From assembly GCF_001180325.1 (NCBI RefSeq), contig NZ_CVSZ01000042.1, positions 1 through 34,377 on the forward strand: 34,377 nucleotides of DNA. The letters run 5' to 3'. Positions within the stretch are counted from its first letter, which is position 1, and every line of letters begins with the position of its first letter. The stretch is from Prochlorococcus marinus. GTDB lineage: Bacteria; Cyanobacteriota; Cyanobacteriia; PCC-6307; Cyanobiaceae. This document shows, piece after piece, positions 9,188-17,096 of this stretch. Below the pieces are notes generated by a model. It had not been told where the DNA came from, made no database searches, and was given only the letters and a program-made list of their open reading frames with translations. The translations under genes and the position numbers were made by a program.

Positions 9188-9997
9188 ATGAAACCGTTAA
9201 ATATATTGATTAGTAATGATGATGGTGTTTTTGCAGCGGGGATAAGAGCTTTAGCCAAATCAGCGAAAAAAAGAGGACATAAGGTAAAAGTAGTTTGTCC
9301 TGACCAAGAAAGGTCAGCTACCGGGCATGGTCTTACTTTACAATCTCCATTGAGAGTGGAAAAAGCTGACGAATTATTTGGAGAAGGAATTGAAGCTTGG
9401 GGATGTTCTGGCACTCCTGCTGATTGCGTCAAATTAGCCTTATCTGAACTCTTGGATCATAAACCTGATCTAGTACTATCTGGAATAAATCACGGGCCAA
9501 ATTTAGGGACAGATATTTTTTGTTCAGGCACAGTCGCTGCAGCTATGGAAGGCACTTTAGAAAATGTTCCTTCCATGGCAATAAGTGTTGCTAGTTTTAA
9601 ATGGAAGAATTTTGAATTTGCAGGAGAAATTGCAATGAATATTGCCGAACAAGCAATTAACGATAGTTGGCCAGCTTCACTTTTATTAAACTTGAATATA
9701 CCTCCTTGCGAAAAAAGCAAAATAAAAGAATTATCCTGGACAAGATTATCAGTAAGAAAATATAAAAATCAATTTTCCAAAAGAGAAGACCCAAGGGGTG
9801 ATGATTATTATTGGCTCGCTGGTGAGGTAGTTCTAGATCTTAAATCAAAAGGTTATGGTCCAAAGAAATGGCCAAGTGACGTATCGCAAATACAAGAAAA
9901 TAAAATATCTCTTACACCTGTAGAACCAGATTTATTTTGGAGAGGTAATTTAGATGACTTACCTAAAATTAATAATTCATTTGTAAATCCTTCTTAA
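9188..9997 (+). CDS. surE: 5'/3'-nucleotidase SurE
   Basis: A metal-dependent phosphatase acting on nucleoside monophosphates. The N-terminal I-S-N-D-D-G motif (about residues 8-13) supplies metal ligands, and [12 protein letters not shown] with [10 protein letters not shown] is the family signature. The 269-residue length is normal. Its 3' end overlaps that of the convergent DUF3611 gene by 21 bases. Confidence 0.94.
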   Translation: MKPLNILISNDDGVFAAGIRALAKSAKKRGHKVKVVCPDQERSATGHGLTLQSPLRVEKADELFGEGIEAWGCSGTPADCVKLALSELLDHKPDLVLSGINHGPNLGTDIFCSGTVAAAMEGTLENVPSMAISVASFKWKNFEFAGEIAMNIAEQAINDSWPASLLLNLNIPPCEKSKIKELSWTRLSVRKYKNQFSKREDPRGDDYYWLAGEVVLDLKSKGYGPKKWPSDVSQIQENKISLTPVEPDLFWRGNLDDLPKINNSFVNPS

Positions 9998-10510
9998 AAG
10001 CCATAAAGAAAAGCAAAGTCCAAAAAAATGAGCAGCGATAACTTGCGTGTTACTGAGAACTGATAATATTTCAAGACCAGTAATTGGGATATCGGATGTC
10101 GCTGTTATCAATTGTCCAGTTGTTTGAGAAGATGCTTGGATAAATAAGGCACCCATAAGAGCTTGATATCCAATTAATCCAAACAAAATTCCTAATAAAT
10201 CTACTATTAGTCCTCGTTTTATCAATTTACTTGTTTGTCCTCTTGAGGGTCTTGCGTTACTTGCGATTGCTCTTCCTGTTCTAACTATTAACCAACCTTG
10301 CCAAAGACTAAAAAGTAGTAAAATCAAGGATATTGTTGTAAGTGATAAACCAGGCGCTAAGCCAAGCTGCCCTTCGCTATTATTTACAACATTTGAAAAA
10401 AGCAAAACAGCTGCAACAACAACACCTAAAATGGACTGAACCCAAAAGCGTATCCACCCAATGCGTCGCATTCCAAATGAAAGGGACTGAAAATCAATTT
10501 TGTCAGACAT
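9977..10510 (-). CDS. DUF3611 family membrane protein (TIC21/PIC1-like)
   Basis: A 177-residue integral membrane protein with four hydrophobic segments, at about residues 24-43, 56-76, 104-127 and 157-173. The N-terminal [14 protein letters not shown] motif and the central R-T-G-R-A-I motif fit DUF3611. Plant relatives of this family are the chloroplast inner-envelope proteins TIC21/PIC1, discussed both in protein import and in iron transport; that link is from memory and the molecular role in cyanobacteria is uncertain. ATG start at 10510. Divergent from ribF, and overlapping the surE tail. Confidence 0.75.
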   Translation of the reverse strand: MSDKIDFQSLSFGMRRIGWIRFWVQSILGVVVAAVLLFSNVVNNSEGQLGLAPGLSLTTISLILLLFSLWQGWLIVRTGRAIASNARPSRGQTSKLIKRGLIVDLLGILFGLIGYQALMGALFIQASSQTTGQLITATSDIPITGLEILSVLSNTQVIAAHFFGLCFSLWLLRRIYK

Positions 10511-10528
10511 TCATTTGATCGAATAAAC

Positions 10529-10534
10529 TATAAT
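10529..10534 (+). promoter_or_regulatory. Candidate -10 element of ribF
   Basis: TATAAT on the plus strand in the 68-base spacer between the divergent DUF3611 gene and ribF, about 45 bases before the ribF TTG start. No matching -35 element at standard spacing. Confidence 0.4.
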
Positions 10535-10578
10535 CTATTCAAATTTGCCATCAAAGTCATAAAATTGCACGTAATCTT

Positions 10579-11502
10579 TTGATCTCTTTAATATCGCCAT
10601 CTGAAGTTAAGAATCCTACCTCAATAGCTATTGGAAGTTTTGATGGCCTTCATGCTGGCCACAGACAATTAATAAAAAGTGTAGTTGAAGAAAATCAATA
10701 TACCCCAACAATTGCAAGCTTCTGGCCTCATCCTCGAGAAGTCCTTTACAAAGAGATGCGTCTTAGACTTGATCTCCCTTATGAAAAACTATCTATTCTT
10801 GAAGATCTAGGGATTGAACAATTAGTTCTGATTCCTTTTGATATGAAACTATCCAAATTAAGTGCAGAAAAATTCGTAAAAGATATTTTGATAAATCAAT
10901 TACAAGCAAAAAACATTTCTGTAGGTGCTAATTTTAAATTTGGTTTCAAAAGAAGTGGAGACATAAATACAATAAAAAACTTGATTAAGGATACTGATAT
11001 TAAACTTAAAATTATTCCAATTTTAGAAGACAAGGAAGGTAGAATCAGCAGCAGCAGAATAAGAGATCTATTAGAGAAAAGTGATCTGAAAAATGCTTTC
11101 AAAATTCTCAATAGGCCTTATAGTTTTAATGGAAAGGTTGTTAAAGGTAAAGGTATTGGAAAAAGTATAGGATGGCCTACCGCAAATCTTGAAATAGATG
11201 GCAGAAAATTTTTACCTGGAGAAGGAGTTTACGCGTCTTGGACAACCATTGAAAATTCCAACCAAAAAATTGAATCTGTTATGAATCTTGGCTCTCAACC
11301 AACAATAAATCCTTTATTGCCATCTGCAGTTGAAGTTCATTTAATAAATAAAGATATCGATCTTTATGGTTTTAATCTATCTGTAGAACCAGTTGAAAAA
11401 CTTAGATCTCAAATCAAGTTCAAAAATATAGATCAACTTTCTAATCAAATTAAAAAGGATAGAGAAAATGCTCTAGAAATTTTTAAAAACTACAAAAAAT
11501 AA
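10579..11502 (+). CDS. ribF: Bifunctional riboflavin kinase / FMN adenylyltransferase
   Basis: Makes FMN from riboflavin and then FAD. The N-terminal nucleotidyltransferase domain has G-S-F-D-G-L-H-x-G-H-R (about residues 18-28) and I-S-S-S-R-I-R. The C-terminal kinase domain (about 185-305) has G-K-G-I-G-K-S-I-G-W-P-T-A-N. The start is TTG at 10579: the frame is open only back to a TAA at 10531-10533 and contains no ATG or GTG, while the first internal ATG would remove the adenylyltransferase motif. It completes the pathway to which ribD also belongs. thiE follows after seven bases. Confidence 0.93.
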   Translation: MISLISPSEVKNPTSIAIGSFDGLHAGHRQLIKSVVEENQYTPTIASFWPHPREVLYKEMRLRLDLPYEKLSILEDLGIEQLVLIPFDMKLSKLSAEKFVKDILINQLQAKNISVGANFKFGFKRSGDINTIKNLIKDTDIKLKIIPILEDKEGRISSSRIRDLLEKSDLKNAFKILNRPYSFNGKVVKGKGIGKSIGWPTANLEIDGRKFLPGEGVYASWTTIENSNQKIESVMNLGSQPTINPLLPSAVEVHLINKDIDLYGFNLSVEPVEKLRSQIKFKNIDQLSNQIKKDRENALEIFKNYKK

Positions 11503-11509
11503 ATTACAA

Positions 11510-12565
11510 ATGCTGAATTCCAATAGTAAAGACGATGAAGATTTAAGAATTTATCAAATTATTGACGCAAATCTAGATAGAGCTAGAGAAGGATTAAGAG
11601 TATTAGAGGATTGGGCTAGATTTGGTCTAGGAAAAGAAAAATATGTTGAAAAGATTAAAAATTTTCGACAAATTTTAGGGAAAAATCATTTAGAAGTTTA
11701 TAAACAATCTAGAAATCATATAGAGGACAAATGTAAAGGATTGACTCATCAAGAGCAAATCAACAGAAAAACTTCTGAGCAAATTATTAGTTCTAATTCA
11801 GCCAGGGTTCAAGAAGCATTACGAGTCATAGAAGAATTCTCAAGGCTGCAGAATCATGAGCTTTCAAAAATCGCTTCTGAAATTAGATATGAAATTTATA
11901 CTATTGAAATTGACTTATTAAGTTATAGCAAGTGTAAGAAGTCGGAGAAGATATTAAAAGAAAATGACTTATATGTAATCACAGATCAAAAGGACAATTT
12001 ATTAGAAATAATAGAAGAGATTTTAATTGCGGGAGTAAAAATTATTCAACATAGATTTAAAACGGGAACTGATCAAGATCATCTTCAAGAAGCAATTCAG
12101 ATTAAAAATCTATGTAAAAGATATAATTCTTTGTTTATCGTTAACGATAGACTTGATATAGCTCTAGCATCTAACGCCGATGGAATTCATCTTGGACAAG
12201 ACGATTTAGACTTAAAAACGGCAAGAAAATTATTAGGATATTCAAAAATAATCGGTATAAGTGCAAATAATGCAATTGATATTTCAAATGCTCTTAGTGA
12301 TGATTGTGACTACATAGGAATAGGGCCAGTATTTGAAACTACAACAAAAAAGAATAAAAAACCTTTAGGTATTGAAAAGATCAAAACATTAACAAAAGAT
12401 TTAAATATTCCTTGGTTTGCTATTGGAGGAATCAAGTCAAGTAATATTTCATATTTAAAAAGAAATGGGTTTAAAAAAGTTGCCTTAGTTTCGGAATTAA
12501 TGAATTCTGAAGATCCTAAAGAAGTCGCTATTATGATTCTAAAAGAGTTATCTCATGAAAATTAG
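11510..12565 (+). CDS. thiE: Thiamine-phosphate synthase with N-terminal ThiD2-like domain
   Basis: Couples hydroxymethylpyrimidine diphosphate and the thiazole phosphate to give thiamin phosphate. At 351 residues it is longer than ordinary ThiE (about 210). The first ~140 residues form an alpha-helical extension containing I-D-A-N-L-D-R-A-R-E-G-L-R-V-L-E-D, the ThiD2-type domain seen ahead of ThiE in cyanobacteria. The ThiE barrel begins at about 150, with Y-V-I-T-D, I-V-N-D-R, A-D-G-I-H-L-G-Q-D-D, the G-P-V-F-x-T-T-T-K phosphate loop and the A-I-G-G-I motif. thiS starts before this gene ends (11 bases of overlap), indicating translational coupling. Confidence 0.92.
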   Translation: MLNSNSKDDEDLRIYQIIDANLDRAREGLRVLEDWARFGLGKEKYVEKIKNFRQILGKNHLEVYKQSRNHIEDKCKGLTHQEQINRKTSEQIISSNSARVQEALRVIEEFSRLQNHELSKIASEIRYEIYTIEIDLLSYSKCKKSEKILKENDLYVITDQKDNLLEIIEEILIAGVKIIQHRFKTGTDQDHLQEAIQIKNLCKRYNSLFIVNDRLDIALASNADGIHLGQDDLDLKTARKLLGYSKIIGISANNAIDISNALSDDCDYIGIGPVFETTTKKNKKPLGIEKIKTLTKDLNIPWFAIGGIKSSNISYLKRNGFKKVALVSELMNSEDPKEVAIMILKELSHEN

Positions 12566-12764
12566 GGTAAATGGAGAAGAAAAAAAAATAGAACTTGATC
12601 AAGAAAATGCTCTACTATCTACAGCTCTTAACCATATGGGATATAAACCAAACACAATTGTAGTGGAGTTAAATAATTTAATTATAAATTCAATGAAATG
12701 GGAAAAAGTGAAGCTTAAAGATGGTGATAATTTAGAAATCGTTTCAATAGTTGGCGGTGGTTAA
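12555..12764 (+). CDS. thiS: Sulfur carrier protein ThiS
   Basis: A 69-residue ubiquitin-fold protein whose C-terminal Gly-Gly is adenylated and then thiocarboxylated to deliver sulfur for the thiamin thiazole ring. It ends I-V-G-G-G and begins with the expected beta-hairpin (M-K-I-R-V-N-G-E). It overlaps thiE by 11 bases, fitting a thiamin operon. thiG and thiF are not in the window. Confidence 0.92.
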   Translation: MKIRVNGEEKKIELDQENALLSTALNHMGYKPNTIVVELNNLIINSMKWEKVKLKDGDNLEIVSIVGGG

Positions 12765-12876
12765 AAGATAAATTCTTAATAAATTAAAAATCTTCATATT
12801 TTTTTAAGTTTAGGCTTGAAACAATAACCAAATTTCTCCTTTTTTCGTTTTATATTTTTAATACTTAAATTTAACA

Positions 12877-13044
12877 ATGAAAGAAAAAATCGATAGCAAC
12901 TCAAGGTCTCTGAAATGGGAGCAAAATGGGGAGTTAGCACATAAAGATCTGTCTGAGCTAATTGAAAGATTAAAAAATGTAGAAAGTGAACATACCTCAT
13001 CTGAGCTATCTAGATTAGGTACAAAATCAAACACTAAAGATTAA
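12877..13044 (+). CDS. Very small hydrophilic protein, function unknown
   Basis: ATG at 12877 to TAA at 13042-13044, 55 residues. It is highly charged, with W-E-Q-N-G-E-L near residue 14 and a predicted helix D-L-S-E-L-I-E-R-L-K-N-V-E. There is no signal peptide or membrane segment and no family I recognise. It lies 112 bases after thiS, in an otherwise gene-free interval, so it could have its own promoter. Codon usage is AT-rich like its neighbours. The competing ORF on the opposite strand (12794-13000) has poorer composition. Confidence 0.5.
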   Translation: MKEKIDSNSRSLKWEQNGELAHKDLSELIERLKNVESEHTSSELSRLGTKSNTKD

Positions 13045-13111
13045 ATTTGTTACTTAGATCTTGTTTTTATAAAAATTTGTACCAAATTAAAAATACTGAA
13101 TATAAAAATAA

Positions 13112-13243
13112 ATGCCGAAAAGATTTCCAGAGTGGGTAAATACAGAAGTAGTTATAAAAGCAATCAAAATGAGAGAAGAAGGAATGCTATCAAAACAACT
13201 AAATTTATGGATAGAAAACCTATTAGAAATTGAAAAAAAGTAA
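13112..13243 (+). CDS. Very small protein, function unknown
   Basis: ATG at 13112 to TAA at 13241-13243, 43 residues beginning M-P-K-R-F-P-E-W-V and rich in charged residues, with an amphipathic helix-like second half (L-N-L-W-I-E-N-L-L-E-I-E). It follows the 55-residue ORF by 67 bases and stops four bases short of convergent larB. No known motif. I rate it as probably coding because it fills the interval cleanly with a plausible composition, but it is short enough to arise by chance. Confidence 0.42.
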   Translation: MPKRFPEWVNTEVVIKAIKMREEGMLSKQLNLWIENLLEIEKK

Positions 13244-13247
13244 TTTT

Positions 13248-13904
13248 TTAGGAAATACTTTTAATAATTCTGAGAGCCGCCATTGCTGCTCCGTAACCAT
13301 TATCTATATTCATAACTGCAATACCTGGTGAACAGCTTGACAACATACTATTTAAAGCAGTTTCTCCATCCTTGCTAACGCCGTATCCTACTGAGACAGG
13401 TACTGCAATTATAGGTTGTGCCAACAATCCGCCCACAACTGTTGCCAAAGCTCCTTCCATTCCAGCACAAACTATTAATACATCATATTTATTAATTTCT
13501 TCTAACTGACTCATCAATCGATGAAGTCCCGCCACTCCAACATCTATAAAAGATTGACAATTCACTCCATAAATTTCAAGCGCTAATTGTGCTTCAAGTG
13601 TTACGGCCAAATCACTTGAGCCGCCTGAAATTATGCCAACTTTTTTATTAGTCTTTATTTTATTCAGATTTTTCCCAATTATTAGGCAATTTGCTTCTTC
13701 ATAGAATCGTGCATCATCATACAAATCTAAAAGATAATTAGCTTTTTCACTATTAATTCTAGTAATGAAAACAACCTCATTTTTACTTAATACATTTTCA
13801 GATAATCTTTCTAATTGGTCGATACTCTTATCTTGCCCCCAAATAGCCTCAATGAGTCCAATCCTATCTCTTCTTTGAAAATCAAACTTGATATCAAAAT
13901 TCAT
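13248..13904 (-). CDS. larB: LarB / CpmA family protein (AIR-carboxylase-like)
   Basis: A 218-residue protein with the LarB signature: N-terminal D-x-x-R-R-x-R-I-G with E-A-I-W-G; then S-G-G-S-S-D-L-A-V; D-V-G-V-A-G-L-H-R-L; A-G-M-E-G-A-L-A-T-V-V-G-G-L; P-V-S-V-G-Y-G; and a terminal N-I-D-N-G-Y-G-A. LarB carboxylates nicotinic acid adenine dinucleotide in synthesis of the nickel-pincer nucleotide. In cyanobacteria the homologue is known as CpmA, named from a circadian phase phenotype in Synechococcus. No larC or larE is nearby, so the pincer role is unproven here. It overlaps the upstream TIGR03792 gene by four bases (ATGA) and ends the era operon. Confidence 0.88.
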   Translation of the reverse strand: MNFDIKFDFQRRDRIGLIEAIWGQDKSIDQLERLSENVLSKNEVVFITRINSEKANYLLDLYDDARFYEEANCLIIGKNLNKIKTNKKVGIISGGSSDLAVTLEAQLALEIYGVNCQSFIDVGVAGLHRLMSQLEEINKYDVLIVCAGMEGALATVVGGLLAQPIIAVPVSVGYGVSKDGETALNSMLSSCSPGIAVMNIDNGYGAAMAALRIIKSIS

Positions 13905-14347
13905 CTTTGTTTATTTAATTCTCCCTCATAAATCAATTCAAAAGGATTATTGCCTACATTTAGAGCAGCTTTAACATTATCTTCAAATTTTTGTTGAACT
14001 ACATTTACTTCTGACATTGGTATGCTTTTCCACAATTTCTTACTTTTCCAATTTACCAATATTAAAGCTTCTTCTTTTTCTTTATCCCAAAATAATTGTC
14101 TACCCAAAAAACCATCTTGAGAAGATAACCATGGCTCCCATATTTCTTTTTCCGCATTTAGCCAAGCTGCTTTTACATCAGCAGGTACTTTAAGTCTTAA
14201 TTCCTCTGTGACCATTTCACTTTGAAAATTATTCATTGTAAGAGCTTTTAAATTGGGAATATCAGATTGAAAAATTAAAATTACTAAGCAAATTAATAAT
14301 AAACAAAATCTTTGAATTTTTTTTTTCAAATTTAAATTAAATCTCAT
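13901..14347 (-). CDS. TIGR03792 family cyanobacterial protein, membrane-anchored or exported
   Basis: Using ATG 14347 gives 148 residues (TTG 14359 adds four). A basic N-terminus and one hydrophobic segment (about residues 12-26) suggest a signal peptide or anchor. The rest ([10 protein letters not shown] through [14 protein letters not shown], then I-L-V-N-W-K-S) looks like the small ferredoxin-fold family TIGR03792, related to antibiotic-biosynthesis-monooxygenase folds, with unknown function. Its start overlaps the ispF stop by 11 bases and its TGA overlaps the larB ATG, so it is translationally coupled on both sides. Confidence 0.72.
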   Translation of the reverse strand: MRFNLNLKKKIQRFCLLLICLVILIFQSDIPNLKALTMNNFQSEMVTEELRLKVPADVKAAWLNAEKEIWEPWLSSQDGFLGRQLFWDKEKEEALILVNWKSKKLWKSIPMSEVNVVQQKFEDNVKAALNVGNNPFELIYEGELNKQR

Positions 14348-15566
14348 TTTTTTTCTCAAGAAGAACTACTGAGTGGCAACTTATACCCTCTTCTCTCCCT
14401 TCTGGACCCAATTTTTCATTCGTGGTTGCTTTAATGCCAATTAAATTTTCATCAATATTTAAAATTTCAGAAATATTTTTTTTCATAATTTTTATATATG
14501 GCATGATTTTTGGCCTTTCAGCAACAAGAACACTATCAATATTATTTATTTCCCAACCATCTTGTCTTATCAAGTCAATTACTTTTGATAACAAAAACAA
14601 GCTATCAGCATTTTTCCATTTTTCATCAGATGGGGGGAAATACTTTCCTATGTCACCCAGCGAAAGAGCTCCCAATAATGCATCCATTATTGAGTGACTC
14701 AAAACATCAGCATCACTATGCCCATCCAATCCTAAACTTTCAGGATGATGCAATTTTACACCTCCAATAATTAAATCTCTATCCTCTACTAATCTGTGAA
14801 TATCGTATCCATTACCTATTCTAAATTTCATGAATTGATTATTTTCTTTTATTATTCTCTTACTTTGTGGGGATTTTTTGTAGTTTTCATTTGAAATTAA
14901 ATCACTTCTTCTCTCCAATGTTCTTTCAAAACTTTTTTTTCTTCTCCATGATTTAATCTCTTCATGATTACCGCTCACTAAAATATCTGGCACTTGCATA
15001 TCTTTAAAAGTTAAAGGCCTTGTGTATTGAGGATATTCTAATAAAGAGGAATTATGACTCTCATCGACTAAGGAGTCTGGATCACCAAGAGTCCCTGGTA
15101 ATAACCTAGTCAAACCATTAATTATTGATATAGCAGGTATTTCTCCTCCAGAAAGTACATAATCGCCTATCGATATCTCTTCATCAGCTAAATACCTAAT
15201 CCTTTCATCAAAACCTTCATATTGACCACAAATAATAATTATTTGATCCAAAGTGGACCATCGCGCAAGATCTTTTTGCTTTAAGACTTTACCCTGTGGG
15301 GTCATCAACAAAGTTTTACTTTTAGATGATTTTCTAATTGATTCATATGCCTTGTAAATAGGTTCTGGTTTTAATACCATACCTGCTCCTCCTCCATAAG
15401 GCTTATCATCTACTTGTCTATAGGAACCTTCTCCATATTCTCTTAAATCATGTAAATTTACATCGATCAAATCATTTTCTAGAGCTCTTGTTATGACCCC
15501 TAAATTATTTATTAATTCAAAAGCTTTAGGGAACAATGTAATTACATCAAAATTAAAATCACTCAT
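14337..15566 (-). CDS. trmD-ispF: Fused tRNA (guanine-N1)-methyltransferase TrmD and MECDP synthase IspF
   Basis: One uninterrupted frame of 409 residues. Residues 1 to about 228 are TrmD, which makes m1G37 in tRNA, with the knot-fold segments [19 protein letters not shown] and [10 protein letters not shown]. Residues 246-409 are IspF, which cyclises CDP-methylerythritol phosphate in the MEP isoprenoid pathway, with [18 protein letters not shown] and I-G-K-Y-F-P-P. A basic, polar linker of about 17 residues joins them. The IspF part begins at an internal ATG (14831-14829) that could serve as a separate start. The two enzymes share no pathway. ATG start abuts the era stop. Confidence 0.92.
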   Translation of the reverse strand: MSDFNFDVITLFPKAFELINNLGVITRALENDLIDVNLHDLREYGEGSYRQVDDKPYGGGAGMVLKPEPIYKAYESIRKSSKSKTLLMTPQGKVLKQKDLARWSTLDQIIIICGQYEGFDERIRYLADEEISIGDYVLSGGEIPAISIINGLTRLLPGTLGDPDSLVDESHNSSLLEYPQYTRPLTFKDMQVPDILVSGNHEEIKSWRRKKSFERTLERRSDLISNENYKKSPQSKRIIKENNQFMKFRIGNGYDIHRLVEDRDLIIGGVKLHHPESLGLDGHSDADVLSHSIMDALLGALSLGDIGKYFPPSDEKWKNADSLFLLSKVIDLIRQDGWEINNIDSVLVAERPKIMPYIKIMKKNISEILNIDENLIGIKATTNEKLGPEGREEGISCHSVVLLEKKNEI

Positions 15567-16478
15567 CTAGAAATCTTCCTCATAACCAAACTCAATTAAC
15601 CTTGATTCTTTTTTTCTCCAATTTGGAACAACTTTCACAAATAACTCTAGGTGAACTGGACCATCAATTAATTTTGACATATTTGATCTTGCTGACTGAC
15701 CAATCATTTTTAACATTGAACCTTTCTTTCCAATAAGAATGCCTTTTTGAGTTGATCTTTCAACAATAATAGTAGCCAAAATAGCAGTAAAAAATTTGCC
15801 ATTTTTTCTTTTCATTTCCTCTCTCTTTTCTATCTTTACTGCGACACTATGAGGTACCTCTTCTCTTGTATTTCTTAATACCTGCTCTCTTACTAAATCA
15901 GATAATAAGTTATCTAATGGTTGGTCGCAAATCGTCTCCTCGCCATAAAGTTTCGGTCCCTCTGGAAGAAAATTAAGTGCCATATCGACTAGTTCAGAAC
16001 ATCCCTCTCCTTGAGCGGCACTTACAATTTGTAAGTTTCTATTCATTCCAAAAAATCTTCTATATTGATCTAATCGTAAATTCTTAAATTCTTTATTAAC
16101 CAAATCCCACTTATTTAATGCAACAATAAACTCAGTTTTATTTGCTATTAGAAAGTTCAAAATATATTCATCACCTCTACCAGGTTCTTCACTTGAATCA
16201 ATTACAAAAATTACCATATCAACTCCATTAATTGCAGATTTTGCGTTTTTTACTAATATCTCTCCAAGTCGATGATGAGGTTTATGAACACCTGGAGTAT
16301 CAACAAATATTATTTGCCCATTGTCTTTAGTAAGTATCCCTTTTAATTTATTTCTAGTAGTTTGAGCTATTGGAGAAGTAATTGTTATTTTTTCTCCAAT
16401 CAATTTATTTATTAAAGTAGATTTACCGACATTTGGCCTGCCTAGTAAAGTTACAAACCCAGATCTATAATTAGCCAA
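15567..16478 (-). CDS. era: GTPase Era
   Basis: Ribosome-associated GTPase for 16S rRNA and 30S maturation, 303 residues. G1 is G-R-P-N-V-G-K-S at about 13-20, G2 region T-T-R, G3 D-T-P-G, G4 N-K-W-D. The C-terminal KH domain has G-K-K-G-S-M-L-K-M-I-G. The start must be TTG at 16478: a TAA lies three codons upstream in frame (16485-16487) and no ATG or GTG occurs between. It is the first gene of the era, trmD-ispF, TIGR03792, larB run and diverges from the gene at 16517 across only 38 bases. Confidence 0.95.
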   Translation of the reverse strand: MANYRSGFVTLLGRPNVGKSTLINKLIGEKITITSPIAQTTRNKLKGILTKDNGQIIFVDTPGVHKPHHRLGEILVKNAKSAINGVDMVIFVIDSSEEPGRGDEYILNFLIANKTEFIVALNKWDLVNKEFKNLRLDQYRRFFGMNRNLQIVSAAQGEGCSELVDMALNFLPEGPKLYGEETICDQPLDNLLSDLVREQVLRNTREEVPHSVAVKIEKREEMKRKNGKFFTAILATIIVERSTQKGILIGKKGSMLKMIGQSARSNMSKLIDGPVHLELFVKVVPNWRKKESRLIEFGYEEDF

Positions 16479-16516
16479 AGACTTTTAATGCATTAATAAT
16501 AAAATTCTGATCAAAA

Positions 16517-17044
16517 ATGGAAAAAAAAACCATAAATATAAAAGAAGCTTCGTTCACGCAAGCAATAAACATATCAGCACAATGGTGCAAAGAGTGGAGT
16601 GAAGATTTACTCAGCGAAGAGGTTTTAGCGGATAGAATCGCAGAACTAACTAAAACAAGAAATGGACTCAGAGGATTTTTTGCATACACTTTATCAGATA
16701 AAGATTGTTTTTTATTAGATAAACTTCCTTTTTCACTAATTTACAAACTTAACGAAGGTGGTGATGTTGTAACAGACATAGTAGTAAAAAATTTAATAAT
16801 GAGTTCCGCTCAAATTATTATTCATCGAAGAGATAATAATCATGAATATGAGATAGCATCGGAAAACATTTCAGATAGATGTAAGGCTATTTTAAGACTA
16901 TTAGAAACCAGGTCAGTTACAAAGTCTGTAAATCAAGTCCTTAGAGACTTAGATGATAAGGGCAATAGTTTTGATAATTCAGTAAAGTATGACTCAGAGC
17001 AAAAGGAATTTATAAAAAAACAAATTCTTGATATCGCCCAATAA
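16517..17044 (+). CDS. Conserved-type cyanobacterial protein, function unknown
   Basis: A 175-residue soluble protein with no signal or membrane segment. It contains Q-W-C-K-E-W near residue 23, R-N-G-L-R-G-F-F-A-Y, a strand-rich centre (I-I-I-H-R-R-D-N-N-H-E-Y) and a C-terminal helix ending K-K-Q-I-L-D-I-A. The arrangement suggests a compact alpha/beta fold. I do not recognise a named family. It is transcribed alone, diverging from era, and a strong hairpin lies two bases after its stop. Confidence 0.68.
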   Translation: MEKKTINIKEASFTQAINISAQWCKEWSEDLLSEEVLADRIAELTKTRNGLRGFFAYTLSDKDCFLLDKLPFSLIYKLNEGGDVVTDIVVKNLIMSSAQIIIHRRDNNHEYEIASENISDRCKAILRLLETRSVTKSVNQVLRDLDDKGNSFDNSVKYDSEQKEFIKKQILDIAQ

Positions 17045-17045
17045 A

Positions 17046-17071
17046 AAAGCGTAGAAACAAATCTACGCTTT
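17046..17071. terminator. Intrinsic terminator shared by two convergent genes
   Basis: A perfect 10-base stem, AAAGCGTAGA with TCTACGCTTT, around a six-base loop (AACAAA). On the minus strand the hairpin is followed by a run of U residues (complement of the A-run at 17043-17048), so it best terminates the long ftn2-to-BI-1 transcript. On the plus strand it sits two bases after the stop of the 175-residue gene and is followed by T-rich but interrupted sequence. It is the clearest terminator in the window. Confidence 0.82.
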
Positions 17072-17096
17072 GGTTCTAATTATTTACGTAATATCT

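Noticed and set aside
12765..12876. Searched for a small RNA or riboswitch after thiS and ahead of the cofactor genes (TPP, cobalamin, FMN types)
   Set aside because: No conserved riboswitch core or stable GC stem was seen before thiE, cobL, ribD or ribF, nor in this spacer.
12794..13000. A 68-codon minus-strand ORF in the thiS-larB interval
   Set aside because: Its composition (F, K, H-rich, no start context) looks less protein-like than the opposing 55-codon ORF, and it ends in the middle of it.
13066..13078. AT-only inverted repeat (TTTTTATAAAAA) after the 55-codon ORF, considered as a terminator
   Set aside because: The stem has no G-C pairs and would be unstable; it is expected by chance in this composition.
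16485..16496. Perfect palindrome TTAATGCATTAA between era and the divergent gene at 16517
   Set aside because: At this AT content about 16 twelve-base palindromes are expected by chance in 34 kb; nothing else supports an operator.
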